DNA of 64,000 nt from Puniceicoccaceae bacterium K14 (GTDB lineage Bacteria > Verrucomicrobiota > Verrucomicrobiia > Opitutales > Opitutaceae): the NCBI GenBank assembly GCA_022538095.1, contig JAKYXN010000020.1, positions 1 through 64,000 on the forward strand, in the 5' to 3' direction. This document shows, in pieces, positions 1 through 9,079 of this stretch; the first letter of the stretch is position 1, and the number at the start of each line of letters is the position of its first letter. The notes under the pieces are model-generated. The model had not been told where the DNA came from. It was given only the letters and a program-made list of their open reading frames with translations, and made no database searches. The position numbers and the translations under genes were made by a program.

Positions 1-91
1 ATCCATGCTTAACGGTTTCATGGAAGAGGCACCCTAACTGCTTTTTGAGAAAAAGCGCTATTAAAATGCGACTATTTTAAAGAAAATTGCT

Positions 92-1567
92 CTAATCAAA
101 TTTTTTCCAGAGCGACGGTGCAAAAAGGGCTAGGATTGCGTAGAGTTCGAGTCGCCCCATTATCATTAATAAAGAAAGGAAAATCTTCGTGTGACCGTGA
201 AAGAAGGAGAAATTTTCTTGTGGGCCAATATCGGCAAGGCCTGGACCTATATTAAGTAAGGTTGCTATAACTGCCGAGATGTTTGTATCCAATTCCTGAG
301 AGGGCTCGAATATTGAAACAATGGCAATTGCGCCTTGTGAAATGAAGGCTGTCAGAACTAGGAAAACCATTATATCGTTGATAGAAGGTTCACCTAGGAC
401 GCGATTGTTCATGCTGATTTGCCTAACGATGCGAGAGCGAAATGCGTGCTCAATACTTCGCATGCAAACTCGAAGGGCTATCACAATTCTGAATACTTTA
501 ACACCACCAGATGTTGATCCAGAGCAGCCACCGATGACCATAAGTAGAAGTAGAGTGAGTTGTGGCAAGGTTGGCCATTGAGCAAAATCCTCGGTTGCAA
601 ATCCGGTAGTTGTCATGATGGAAACGACTTGGAATGCAGCCATTCTAATTGATTTTTCAGCACTCGTAATATCGTATTGAAAAGTAAGGTCGATGCTTAC
701 GATCGCCGTGCAAATGACTAGAATAAATAGATACGCAATGAATTCCGTGCTGCGGGAAACAAAATGAAATTTTCCGTGAATGACTTTTAAAATAAGCAAA
801 AAACTTACGCCGCCTGCTATCATAAAGAAAATGGTGACCCATTCAATAAGGGGGCTGTTGAATGCACCGATACTTTCAGATCGGGTACTAAAACCGCCTG
901 TTGATAGAGTAGCGAACATATGGCACAGAGCTTCGTACCAAGTCATGCCTGCTAATTTGAAACTCAAAGTGCACGCTAATGACAATCCAGAATAAACGTA
1001 AATGATGCGAGTTACAGCGGATTGAACACGGCTTTCTTCGAAGTCGGCGGTAGACCCTGAGGCTTCATTGGAATAGAGAATTTTACCACTGGCTCCAAGA
1101 AATCCCAGTATCGCGACGAAGAATACGACAACCCCCATGCCTCCAATCCACTGGCTGAGGCCTCGCCAAAAGAGAAGGCTGTATGGTAGCGATTCCAAAT
1201 TTGAAAGAACGCTTGCACCTGTAGTTGTAATTCCAGATACGCTTTCAAAAATGGCTCCAGAAATTCCCATCTCAGGATGGATGATCGTGTAAGGAATTGA
1301 GCCAACAACGCTGGCGAGTATCCAGCCCAATCCTATGGTACAAAGAGCTTCCTTTTTAAAGAACTTTGGGCTGGCGTTTCGCCCTACCCAGTACAGAAGT
1401 CCAGCAGAGAAAAGTGCGGTGGCGATGGACGCTGAGAATGCTTCCTGGCAAATAGATGCCTGGGTTTGCGCGTCCATGAGATAAGAAACTCCAAGGCAAA
1501 TTGCGAAAGCGATCGCGAGAATGAGCATAATGACGCTCAATAATTTGGACACGAGCGCGAAATTCAT
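92..1567 (-). CDS. trkH: Trk-type potassium uptake membrane subunit TrkH
   Basis: This is the K+-translocating inner-membrane subunit of a Trk/Ktr uptake system. The 491-residue length is usual for TrkH. The four pore-loop repeats are visible: TTTGAS near residue 114, STGGFST near 222, TTTGFAT near 319 and NIGPG near 439, each with the filter glycine. The GGCSGSTSGG stretch near 346 is also typical, as is the C-terminal GRLELYAILALF. Many hydrophobic helices fill the rest. The gene lies 94 bases downstream of trkA on the same strand, so the two probably form one transcription unit. The family assignment is firm. The choice between K+ and Na+ coupling cannot be read from sequence. Confidence 0.96.
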   Translation of the reverse strand: MNFALVSKLLSVIMLILAIAFAICLGVSYLMDAQTQASICQEAFSASIATALFSAGLLYWVGRNASPKFFKKEALCTIGLGWILASVVGSIPYTIIHPEMGISGAIFESVSGITTTGASVLSNLESLPYSLLFWRGLSQWIGGMGVVVFFVAILGFLGASGKILYSNEASGSTADFEESRVQSAVTRIIYVYSGLSLACTLSFKLAGMTWYEALCHMFATLSTGGFSTRSESIGAFNSPLIEWVTIFFMIAGGVSFLLILKVIHGKFHFVSRSTEFIAYLFILVICTAIVSIDLTFQYDITSAEKSIRMAAFQVVSIMTTTGFATEDFAQWPTLPQLTLLLLMVIGGCSGSTSGGVKVFRIVIALRVCMRSIEHAFRSRIVRQISMNNRVLGEPSINDIMVFLVLTAFISQGAIAIVSIFEPSQELDTNISAVIATLLNIGPGLADIGPQENFSFFHGHTKIFLSLLMIMGRLELYAILALFAPSLWKKFD

Positions 1568-1662
1568 TTGGGTTGGATGGACATTGCTTGAAGAGGCACT
1601 TTGCGAGGGAGCTGAAAAGAGAAAACGCTCAAATTGTTACATTCAGTATTTTATCGCCACGT

Positions 1663-3018
1663 TTATTTTGTGAGAGTGATGAGCTCGGGAATCTTTGGTT
1701 TACTAATTATAACAATAATGGAATCCCCTGCTCGTAAGACATCGTCTCCGGTTGGCGTCTTAGGGCTGTACTCATGTTCGTGACCGACTAAGACGCATTC
1801 ATCGGGCCAGGAGACATCGCGGACACGAAGTCCGGCGGCTTGGCTTTTTTCGCCAATGTTGACTTCGATGATGCAGCTTGTTTCGCAGCTGGCGGTTTCT
1901 ATTTCTATATACGGCTTTTTGCTGCCGATGTAACGCATAACCTCGTTTGATGTAGCAACTCGAGGAGAGACTGCGTATTCGATTCCCAAAGACTCGTTTA
2001 GACTTCCCAAGATCTCTAAGTAGTCGGCACGATTGATTGCTAGCATCGAGTGGGTGGCTCCGAGGCGGTGGGCTTGAAGGCATGTCATTATGTTATCTTC
2101 GTCATCTTTGGAGCATGCGACAAAGAAGTCTGATCCACCGACCTCTTCTTCTTCCAAAATTCGGCGAGAAGTGCCATCTCCGTTAATTATTGTGAGATTG
2201 GGCATGCCTTCTGTTAGTGTATGGCAGAGGCTTAGGTCATTTTCGATGATGCGAATTTTGAAACGTGGATTGCTCAGAAGTCGAACAAGGGAAATTGCTA
2301 TTTCGCTCCCACTGAGCAGGGTGACGGTAATTTTTTTTGAGCCTTTAGAATTTGGGTCAAAGTATTGGTTTGCTTCAAAGAGCGAATCTGGATGGCCGAA
2401 AAGAGTAACGTGGTCGCCTTTCTGAAGGATCGAACGAGCGTTGGCTACATAGGTCTTTTCTTCCCGGTTGATTAGTCCGATGCGCAAATTCCCCGGGAGC
2501 TTTATTTTACTGAGGGGAGAGCCTATAACACGTGCTCCGGGTTGGATTTCTACGGACTTGACCTCGATTTGACCTCGACCGAAATCTTCTACAGCGACTC
2601 TGCCCGGGTTGCGAATATGCTTGGCGAGCTCTACGGCTGCGAGGGCTTCGGGGTTGACGAGATGGTCAATACCGAAGTGCTGTTGATAGTTGAGCACGGT
2701 GTTATCACGGAAAGTTGAATCATGGACGCGTGCGAACGTCTTTTTAGCCCCTAGAGCTTTTGCGAGCGAGGCAGAGACCAGGTTTGTTTCATCACTACTC
2801 GTCATAGCGAGGAAGAAATCGCAGTTCTGCACACCCGCTTTGAGAAGTACGCGGGTGGAGCCCCCGTGATCGCGTATGATGCGTGCGTCTAGGTGTTCAT
2901 TGAGGGCGTTCACAATGGCTTGATCGCGCTCGATGAGAGTAACGTCGTGGTCTGCTAAACTAAGCATTTCACAAAGGTAGGAGCCAACTTCGCCTGCGCC
3001 AACGATCACGATTTTCAT
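1663..3018 (-). CDS. trkA: Trk system potassium transport regulator TrkA
   Basis: This is the cytoplasmic NAD(H)-binding gating subunit of the Trk system. The 451 residues fit the bacterial form with two RCK_N-RCK_C units in tandem. The first Rossmann motif, VGAGEVGSYL, is at residues 6-15. A second nucleotide-binding fold starts near residue 230 (VTLLSGSEIAISLVRLL). Both C-terminal halves have the TrkA_C pattern. The ATG start places the Rossmann motif at the very N-terminus, as expected. The gene sits directly upstream of trkH, which supplies the membrane partner. No promoter was recognised in the 164 bases upstream. Confidence 0.96.
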   Translation of the reverse strand: MKIVIVGAGEVGSYLCEMLSLADHDVTLIERDQAIVNALNEHLDARIIRDHGGSTRVLLKAGVQNCDFFLAMTSSDETNLVSASLAKALGAKKTFARVHDSTFRDNTVLNYQQHFGIDHLVNPEALAAVELAKHIRNPGRVAVEDFGRGQIEVKSVEIQPGARVIGSPLSKIKLPGNLRIGLINREEKTYVANARSILQKGDHVTLFGHPDSLFEANQYFDPNSKGSKKITVTLLSGSEIAISLVRLLSNPRFKIRIIENDLSLCHTLTEGMPNLTIINGDGTSRRILEEEEVGGSDFFVACSKDDEDNIMTCLQAHRLGATHSMLAINRADYLEILGSLNESLGIEYAVSPRVATSNEVMRYIGSKKPYIEIETASCETSCIIEVNIGEKSQAAGLRVRDVSWPDECVLVGHEHEYSPKTPTGDDVLRAGDSIIVIISKPKIPELITLTK

Positions 3019-3182
3019 GAGGACGCATATTGAGTATTCATTGACCCCTGTCCAGATGAAGTTTTGTTTGTCTAAGGAGGCTATTGTCTAGTGGAGGGCT
3101 TACTCTTTGAACAAAGGCTCTATCAGGAGGGGATATTAAACTGCTTTAAATCGGATCTGCACCGTCTTTTTTAGTAACGGGG

Positions 3183-3821
3183 CTATGTGCGAATTTCTAT
3201 AGTGTTTCCTCGTATATGGAGATCGATTTCTTCGAAGCTTCCTACACGACCCAAAATGTTTGGGTGGCGTAGCTCACAATTGTCTCCGATTATAACAACT
3301 GCGCAATGGGCGTTTAACGCTGATTTCACTCCGGTTTCGGAGTCTTCAAAAACGAGGCAATCTTCCGGCTTAAAGCCGAGTTGTTCTGACGCTTTTAGAT
3401 AAGCTTCGGGATCGGGTTTTCCAGATCGCACTTTATCGGCCCCGATCAAGGTATTAGGAATAGGCATCGCGACAGCTTTCAGCTTGGCTATTGCCGTATC
3501 GGTGATGCTTGAAGTGGCGACTGCCCATCGTTCTCTGGGTAGTTGCTTGAGAAGAGCGGAGGCACCTTTTATTTCACATAGGCCTTGGAGTTCTTTTCGT
3601 TCCAAAGCCTCGATCTTTGCGGCTTCCGCTTTGGAGTCTAGTTCTGGAGCGATGGCTGAAATTGTATCTTCAGCGCGGGAGCTATGTATGGAGGTTTCTA
3701 CTTTGGAAAATGAGATATTTTTTTCGTGGCACCATTTTCTCATTACGCGCTCAACGATTGAAGCGGAATCGACGAGTGTGCCGTCAAGGTCGAAAATGAT
3801 GGCTTTGAATACATGATTCAT
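3183..3821 (-). CDS. HAD-superfamily phosphatase, beta-phosphoglucomutase-like
   Basis: This 212-residue protein is a HAD subfamily IA hydrolase. Motif I, FDLDGTLVDS, has the nucleophile Asp11 and acid/base Asp13. Motif II is near TSSITDT (about 110). The motif III lysine is in GADKVRSGKPDP, and motif IV is FEDSETGV. The cap region lies between motifs I and II, as in sugar-phosphate phosphatases and beta-phosphoglucomutases. The substrate cannot be told. It is the last gene of a tight minus-strand trio, starting 3 bases after the upstream methyltransferase, which points to co-translation. A housekeeping or metabolite-repair role is inference. Confidence 0.88.
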   Translation of the reverse strand: MNHVFKAIIFDLDGTLVDSASIVERVMRKWCHEKNISFSKVETSIHSSRAEDTISAIAPELDSKAEAAKIEALERKELQGLCEIKGASALLKQLPRERWAVATSSITDTAIAKLKAVAMPIPNTLIGADKVRSGKPDPEAYLKASEQLGFKPEDCLVFEDSETGVKSALNAHCAVVIIGDNCELRHPNILGRVGSFEEIDLHIRGNTIEIRT

Positions 3822-3824
3822 AAC

Positions 3825-4604
3825 CTAGAGTACTTTAACAAAAACGTATCCTGTATCCAAAGATCGTCTTTTTCGTAGATCTCCATATTTTGAATCCCAT
3901 TCTCCCGATTTTAAGTCTTGCTCGAGTTTCAGTAATCCGGCGTCGACGCTTGTTGGATTGATAGAAGAAAAGGAAGATATACCTGATCGATATAGTTGCT
4001 CCAAGTATATTTCCGGGCGTGCCCATCCAGCGGATGCAAAATGGTCGATGAGGTCATGGGGGAGGGGAAAAGGGTGTACTTCTACTTTCTTTGATAGTTC
4101 GTTTTTGGCGTACCTTTTAAGATTATCGATTTTTGGAAACCAATTTTTGTCTTTCTCTAAGAATTCGGGAAAATAGTGAAATAGCCAAAAAATTTTATTC
4201 GAAAATGCATCGAAGGTTAGGATAATGATAGGCCCGTTTCCAGTGACACGTGCTGCTTCTTTCATTCCCAATTTCCAGTCGGAGAAATGATGCATGCAAA
4301 GAGTCATTACAGCGCCGTCGAAGCTAGTAGAATCGAACGGAAGCTTTTCTGCGGTTCCTTCGACCCAAGTAATTTGGTCGTGCTGTTTGCCTTGATTTCG
4401 CATTACTTGCGACGGCTCGATCGCTGTTACCTCGTAACCTGCATTTGCTAAAGCGAAGCTGTAGTTGCCGGTGCCTGCTCCTACGTCGAGGATTTTGGAG
4501 CCTTTAGGAAGATCGAGAAGATTGAGGAGCTGTTCAGTGATTCTGGGATCTGCTCCTCGGGTGGCGGCGTAACTTTTGCCGATAGAGTCGTAGGCGGTGG
4601 TCAT
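3825..4604 (-). CDS. class I SAM-dependent methyltransferase
   Basis: This 259-residue protein has a Rossmann-like methyltransferase fold. SAM motif I is ILDVGAGTGNYSFAL at about residues 40-54. A motif II acidic residue follows in VTAIEPS, and motif IV is near FDGAVMTLCMHHF. The pattern is that of the Methyltransf_11/UbiE-like group. The C-terminal half, with several aromatic residues, probably forms the substrate cap. The substrate is not recognised. It is the middle gene of the trio, 9 bases after the preceding methyltransferase and 3 bases before the HAD phosphatase. The neighbouring methyltransferase is homologous only in the catalytic fold and is not a recent copy. Confidence 0.87.
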   Translation of the reverse strand: MTTAYDSIGKSYAATRGADPRITEQLLNLLDLPKGSKILDVGAGTGNYSFALANAGYEVTAIEPSQVMRNQGKQHDQITWVEGTAEKLPFDSTSFDGAVMTLCMHHFSDWKLGMKEAARVTGNGPIIILTFDAFSNKIFWLFHYFPEFLEKDKNWFPKIDNLKRYAKNELSKKVEVHPFPLPHDLIDHFASAGWARPEIYLEQLYRSGISSFSSINPTSVDAGLLKLEQDLKSGEWDSKYGDLRKRRSLDTGYVFVKVL

Positions 4605-4613
4605 AGCTTTTCC

Positions 4614-5360
4614 TCAAGGAATGCGGTAGATTTTTAAAATGAGAGGCCAGCTCACTCTCAATGTATCGTTTTTCCAGATTTTTTCAAAATCGCCTCTGCA
4701 ATCGTCAAGTATGTCGGTACCTGTGTCTTCGAGAAGGTAGCGGACTGCGGACCAGGAGTTTATGTGATTGAAATAGCTATTTAACGACCACTGCTCTGAG
4801 ATTGTAATTTTTGGGGATGCAATTTTTTGAAAGGGAGCGTGCAAGCCTGCATAGCCATTGTGCAAGGCTTTGCTTCTTTGGGGCCAGTACGAGCTGATTC
4901 GCAGTTTTAGTTCGTTTAATAATCCGTCAATTGACTGAGATACTTGCGGCCATTGGTAGCCCCAAAATGCAAATACACCATTGGGTTTGCTCACTCTTTG
5001 AAGTTCATTCCAAAAGGGTTCAAGGTCGAACCAGTGTATAGCTTGAGCTACAGTGACTAGGTCGACAGAATTTGACCTGATTTCTGATGCTTCTGCGGGA
5101 GCTTTTCTGAATTCGATAGTTGAATTTTTCTGTCTTTTAGACAGCTGGGATTCGCTTATGTCGGTTGCAATGACTGATCGAAAGTACTTCGCTAGATCCT
5201 TGGCCGCTTGTCCGGAACCGGTTGCGCAATCCCAGGCAAGTTCGCTTTCATTGCAGAGGCTGACTAGTAATTCGTAAAGTTCCTTTGGATACGATATCCG
5301 TCCTTTGGCATAGTTTTCTGCGATCGAAGAAAAATGATCTTGTTGGTGCGGCGTATTCAT
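4614..5360 (-). CDS. class I SAM-dependent methyltransferase, TMT1-like
   Basis: This 248-residue methyltransferase has motif I as AWDCATGSGQAAKDLAKYF near residue 42, with a Cys-Ala instead of the usual Gly-Ala. The motif IV region VDLVTVAQAIHWFDL is characteristic of the family that includes yeast trans-aconitate methyltransferase-like proteins. Its opening DHFSSIAENYAKGRISYP also fits that family. The exact substrate is unknown. It is the first gene of the minus-strand trio with the second methyltransferase and the HAD phosphatase. The only candidate promoter space is the 77 bases before it, where I saw no clear -35/-10 pair. Confidence 0.86.
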   Translation of the reverse strand: MNTPHQQDHFSSIAENYAKGRISYPKELYELLVSLCNESELAWDCATGSGQAAKDLAKYFRSVIATDISESQLSKRQKNSTIEFRKAPAEASEIRSNSVDLVTVAQAIHWFDLEPFWNELQRVSKPNGVFAFWGYQWPQVSQSIDGLLNELKLRISSYWPQRSKALHNGYAGLHAPFQKIASPKITISEQWSLNSYFNHINSWSAVRYLLEDTGTDILDDCRGDFEKIWKNDTLRVSWPLILKIYRIP

Positions 5361-5437
5361 GACCGGATGATATTACCTGCTTTTGCAATTCGGCAACTTA
5401 TCTAAGTAGAGTTATTAGCTGTCGCTATATAGAGGCA

Positions 5438-6013
5438 TTAATTGACTTTATAAATGCTCATTATTGCACCGTTAGAAGTAGAGCTAAGCTTGATGAGCTC
5501 TAAACTGGAATAATTGAGGCTGTTCGAGAACAATCGCTTTCCTTCCCCGAGAATGAGGGGAAAAGTCCATAGCCGTAATTCGTCAACAAGTCTATTTGAG
5601 ATCAGCGTCTGAACGAGTTGCCAACTACCATGAACTTGAAGGAGTCGACCTTCTTGCGATTTAAGACGTTTGATTTCCTCAACAATGTCTCCCGAAACCT
5701 TAATTGAGTTTTGCCATTGTAGTTTGTCCTGAGTGGAGGTGACAACATACTTAGTCGAGTGGTTGAGTCTATTGGCAACAGGACCGGTGGCGTCGGGCCG
5801 ATGGGAGGCGAACATTTTGTACGTGTTATAGCCAAGGAGAAGGTCGTAGGGTTGCTCCATGGCTTCGCTCATGACCTGTTGCATCACTTCCTCCCAATTG
5901 GGTGAGGCCCAGCCGCCTTGCTCAAATTCACCTGATCGGTCTTCGTCAGGGTGTCCTGGAGCTTGCATTACGCCATCGGCACTCATGAAGATGAGTAGGG
6001 ATATATTTCTCAT
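5438..6013 (-). CDS. dihydrofolate reductase-fold protein, RibD C-terminal family
   Basis: This 191-residue protein has the RibD_C/DHFR-like fold. It starts with the strand ISLLIFMSADGVMQAPG and has DLLLGYNTYKMF, LLQVHGSWQLVQTL and a late GEGKRLF. Proteins of this group are usually stand-alone NADPH-dependent reductases of unknown substrate, not part of riboflavin synthesis. No rib or folate gene is nearby, so a vitamin role is not supported. The ATG start places the first strand correctly. It stands alone, 48 bases upstream of the next minus-strand stop. Confidence 0.85.
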   Translation of the reverse strand: MRNISLLIFMSADGVMQAPGHPDEDRSGEFEQGGWASPNWEEVMQQVMSEAMEQPYDLLLGYNTYKMFASHRPDATGPVANRLNHSTKYVVTSTQDKLQWQNSIKVSGDIVEEIKRLKSQEGRLLQVHGSWQLVQTLISNRLVDELRLWTFPLILGEGKRLFSNSLNYSSLELIKLSSTSNGAIMSIYKVN

Positions 6014-6061
6014 GAGGTATTGTGGCTACTTAAATTCTAAGTGCGGGTTTTAAGTTCTCGT

Positions 6062-6529
6062 TTATCGAATCCACCGCTTTGCGGTGGCCACTTTTGTAAG
6101 AAGAATCGAGCAGGTTCCGATTAAAATTGCGACGAAGGGCATAATTATGGCTGGAGGGCCCATTTCCTTGATGGCGTCGGACAAAAAGTAGACGTAAGCT
6201 GTCTGGCATAGTACACCACCGATGGAGATCCAGAAGAACGGATATGCCCACTTTCTGCGTAAGACCAATCCAATTGTGCCTAACAGCCCACCCAATGCTT
6301 CGAATGCGAAGGCAATGTTAACCCAAAGAGGTATGTTTCGGTACAAGTTTTGTTGGTTTTCTGGCAATGCAGCCATGCTTTCTTCAGTTAAGGTGATCCT
6401 TATAAAAAAGGCAGCTATGTCCATTGTAAACCATAAGAGAAATACAATCGTGATTACCCAAAACCAAATTGGTGTTGAAATGGCGCGGGGCTTATCTGTT
6501 GAGGGGGAAGGGGTTGATTTTTCTATCAC
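6062..6529 (-). CDS. small four-helix membrane protein of unknown function
   Basis: The 155-residue protein has four hydrophobic segments, at about residues 20-43, 68-88, 95-116 and 124-146, and a charged C-terminus. The arrangement WFWVITIVFLLWFTMD, then a TEESMAALPENQQNLY loop, then LRRKWAYPFFWIS matches a widespread small membrane-protein family sometimes labelled as sugar transporter. No transport function is established from sequence. It is probably an inner-membrane protein. The next gene on this strand starts 48 bases downstream, and co-transcription is possible but not shown. Confidence 0.7.
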   Translation of the reverse strand: MIEKSTPSPSTDKPRAISTPIWFWVITIVFLLWFTMDIAAFFIRITLTEESMAALPENQQNLYRNIPLWVNIAFAFEALGGLLGTIGLVLRRKWAYPFFWISIGGVLCQTAYVYFLSDAIKEMGPPAIIMPFVAILIGTCSILLTKVATAKRWIR

Positions 6530-6659
6530 AAGTTAGGTGGAGATTGTTTAGTGTCCTGAGATTTTTGGAGAGCTGAAGGCTCGGCCAGTACTCTTTGACG
6601 TATGAATACTCGTAATTTGGACAGTTAAAACTGTTTTCTATTTTGGGGAGAGTAAATCA

Positions 6660-7289
6660 CTAGACGATTAAGTCTTCTATGGAGTCAGAACCCTCAAAGA
6701 GTTCGTAAGTCTTCCCGACAACAGTGTTGTTTTTGAGGCAATGTAGAATCGTATGAGCAGTATCTTCTCGGGAAATAAACTGTTTGTTTGGATCTTCAGG
6801 TCGGTCAGTTCTTATACGCTTGTTTCCAATGTCATCGGTTAAGCGGCCCGGTCGAAGGATTGTGTAATTGAGCCCAGACTCGGCTAGGTATTTATCTGCG
6901 AAGTGCTTAGCGACGAGGTAAGGCTTTATACGTTCGGGGCCGGGATCAGGGTCGCCTGCACCTCGCGAGCTTATCATAATGAAATGTTGAATACGTGATA
7001 TTTTAGCTGCCTCAATCGCTTGTCTGGCTCCCCAAAGATCGACTAGGAGAGTTTTATCAAATCCGGTTTTAGCGCCTGAACCAGCGGTGAAAATGACCGT
7101 ACTACAATCTTCCATAGTGGTTTCAATGCCGCTTTCCAAATCACCTTCGACAATTTCAACTGAACTAGGGAAATCGCATTTTTGCCGATCGCGTACGAGC
7201 GCTTTGGTGGGGATTGTATTTTGAGCTAGGAGGCGGATCAGAATTTTGCCAATTTTGCCAGTTGCTCCAATTACTAGGGTTTTGCTCAT
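6660..7289 (-). CDS. NAD(P)H-binding atypical SDR protein
   Basis: This is an NmrA/SDR_a5-like Rossmann protein of about 209 residues. The dinucleotide motif VIGATGKIGKILIRLL begins at residue 5 from the chosen start. TVIFTAGSGAKTG and a late TILRPGRLTDD match the family. Members act as NAD(P)H-dependent reductases or redox-state sensors, and the substrate here is unknown. I chose the internal ATG because it gives the usual short N-terminus. An in-frame ATG ten codons upstream, at 7319, is possible, and neither has a good ribosome binding site. The gene is divergent from the ExbD gene. Confidence 0.82.
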   Translation of the reverse strand: MSKTLVIGATGKIGKILIRLLAQNTIPTKALVRDRQKCDFPSSVEIVEGDLESGIETTMEDCSTVIFTAGSGAKTGFDKTLLVDLWGARQAIEAAKISRIQHFIMISSRGAGDPDPGPERIKPYLVAKHFADKYLAESGLNYTILRPGRLTDDIGNKRIRTDRPEDPNKQFISREDTAHTILHCLKNNTVVGKTYELFEGSDSIEDLIV

Positions 7290-7418
7290 ATCGAAGGCTG
7301 TTTGTTTGGTTAGTGGCATTCAATGAAAATTGTAAAAGAACCGGGTGCGCCGTTTGACATTCTCGATATCCTACATGTGTAAGATTAAGTTATTTCAAGC
7401 AATTAGCCCAAAACCGAA

Positions 7419-7814
7419 ATGAGAAAGTTAAAGAACTTTTTGAGAGACGAATCTAAGAGCATCGATATTTCCCCTCTAATCGATATGGTATTCATACTTC
7501 TAGTATTTTTTGTGGTGGCGACTTCGTTTATAGAGGAGCGAGGTCTGGAACCTAAAACCAACGATGGACCAGCTCCAATCATAGATATGGAAGAGCCGAT
7601 TATAGTAAGAATTCGAGATTCGGGAGAGCTTGTCTTTGCTGAACGCTCGGTTTCGCTTGAAACATTGGAAACAATGTTGCGTTCGGCTTCTCAGATGACA
7701 AGCGGCGGCTTAATTGTTGAGTTAGAAAGTGAGGTGAATACAAGCCAGCTAGTCGCGGTAATGGATAAGGTTGTTGCTGCGGGAATTGACAGCTCGGTTT
7801 TAAAGCAGATCTAA
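7419..7814 (+). CDS. ExbD/TolR-family biopolymer transport protein
   Basis: This 131-residue protein has the ExbD/TolR layout: a short cytoplasmic N-terminus, one transmembrane helix (about residues 17-38) and a periplasmic domain. The helix carries the conserved proton-pathway aspartate, Asp22, in SPLIDMVFILLVFF. In this family ExbD works with ExbB in the inner membrane to couple the proton gradient to TonB or Tol functions. No exbB, tonB or tolQ gene is adjacent. The gene is therefore an orphan here and its ExbB partner should lie elsewhere. The next gene is 153 bases downstream and unrelated in function. Confidence 0.88.
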   Translation: MRKLKNFLRDESKSIDISPLIDMVFILLVFFVVATSFIEERGLEPKTNDGPAPIIDMEEPIIVRIRDSGELVFAERSVSLETLETMLRSASQMTSGGLIVELESEVNTSQLVAVMDKVVAAGIDSSVLKQI

Positions 7815-7967
7815 GCCTCTTCTGATCGAGCTTTCACTATTGTGTATTTTCTTACTTTTCACGGCTGGATCAAACTATTCTATGATTTCGTATACGGAAA
7901 ATGGGAATTTAATGATATGACCTTCGTTACTTCCGTGTAAGAAAGCTTGCAAAAGTGTTGAGGAGCC

Positions 7968-9050
7968 ATGGCTTGGATTTATATGACAATGCTTAATGTG
8001 TATTATGGAACTGCGCACGCCGGTGATGATGCTGGGATTTACACGCAGACTTTGGAAATTGAAACAGGGAGCTTGGGCACGGCATCTTTAGCGGCTCCTG
8101 CAACGTCTGCTGGCTTTCAAGCGATTAACGCCGCGGGTACTTTACTTTATTCGATTTGTGCGAATGACGATGGTAAGGGGGTAGTTCGAGCGTACTCGAT
8201 TGAGCGTAGCACGGGAGCATTGACATTGATAAACGAGCAACTGACTGGTGGGGGAAAACCTACCTATGTGGGTTTGAGTGGTACCGAGAGAAGTCTCTTT
8301 GCTGTTTGTTATGGCGAAGGCTCGTTATCCGTTTTGCCAGTTTCCGAAGATGGGTCGATAGAACCTTATTCTGTGTTTAAAATACATGAGGGTGGGTCGG
8401 GTGCTATAGCGAGCCGTCAAGGTGAGGCGCATACGCATTCAATATACACAGATCCAACGAATCAATACGTCTTCGTTTGTGATTTGGGAGCGGATAAAAT
8501 TTTTATCTACAAATTCGACCAAGATGATTCAGTGCTGATTGGCGACCCAATTGAAGTCGCGACAGCCGTAGGCGCTGGGCCACGTCATTTAGCGTTTCAC
8601 CCAAATGGAGAATGGGTGTATGTGTTGAACGAGCTAAATAGCACAATGACTCAATACAGTTGGGATGCTGCTCAGGCAGGTCTTGCTGAGAAGGGTACTT
8701 TGTCAACGTTGCCAGAAGGTTTTTCCTTCGAAGACAATTTGACGGCTGAAGTGGTAGTTTCAGCAGATGGACGCTTTGTTTACGGCTCAAACCGCGGGCA
8801 CGATAGCATTGCGGTTTTCGCGATTAATGAGAAAGACGGTAGCTTGACGTTGACGCAGATCGAAGCGACGCGTGGCGGACATCCAAGAAATTTCAACTTG
8901 GATCCAACTGGAAATTTCTTGGTGTGCGCGAATCGCGACAGCGACAATGTCACTCTCTTTAAAAGAGATTCAGAATCAGGGAAGATTGAATACACAGGTT
9001 ACGAAGTGAGCGTCCCTAGCGGGATTTGCGTTTCCTTCGTTTCTCGCTGA
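7968..9050 (+). CDS. lactonase-family beta-propeller protein
   Basis: This 360-residue protein belongs to the 6-phosphogluconolactonase (YbhE/Pgl)-like seven-bladed propeller family. Recurrent blade motifs are visible: VYVLNELNSTMTQYSWD, VSADGRFVYGSNRGHDSIAVF and FNLDPTGNFLVCANRDSDNV. The conserved GAGPRHLAFHPNG is near residue 203. The reaction may be lactone hydrolysis, but many members have no proven activity. The first ATG at 7968 is only two bases after AGGAG, so in-frame ATGs at 7983 or 7989 may be the real start. There is no clear signal peptide. No pentose-phosphate gene is nearby. Confidence 0.85.
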   Translation: MAWIYMTMLNVYYGTAHAGDDAGIYTQTLEIETGSLGTASLAAPATSAGFQAINAAGTLLYSICANDDGKGVVRAYSIERSTGALTLINEQLTGGGKPTYVGLSGTERSLFAVCYGEGSLSVLPVSEDGSIEPYSVFKIHEGGSGAIASRQGEAHTHSIYTDPTNQYVFVCDLGADKIFIYKFDQDDSVLIGDPIEVATAVGAGPRHLAFHPNGEWVYVLNELNSTMTQYSWDAAQAGLAEKGTLSTLPEGFSFEDNLTAEVVVSADGRFVYGSNRGHDSIAVFAINEKDGSLTLTQIEATRGGHPRNFNLDPTGNFLVCANRDSDNVTLFKRDSESGKIEYTGYEVSVPSGICVSFVSR

Positions 9051-9079
9051 ATTCAGAACGCTCTGAGCTAGCGAGTGTG

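Noticed and set aside
3825-5360. Two adjacent methyltransferases considered as a recent tandem duplication
   Set aside because: They share only the general SAM-binding fold; sequences outside motif I do not align.
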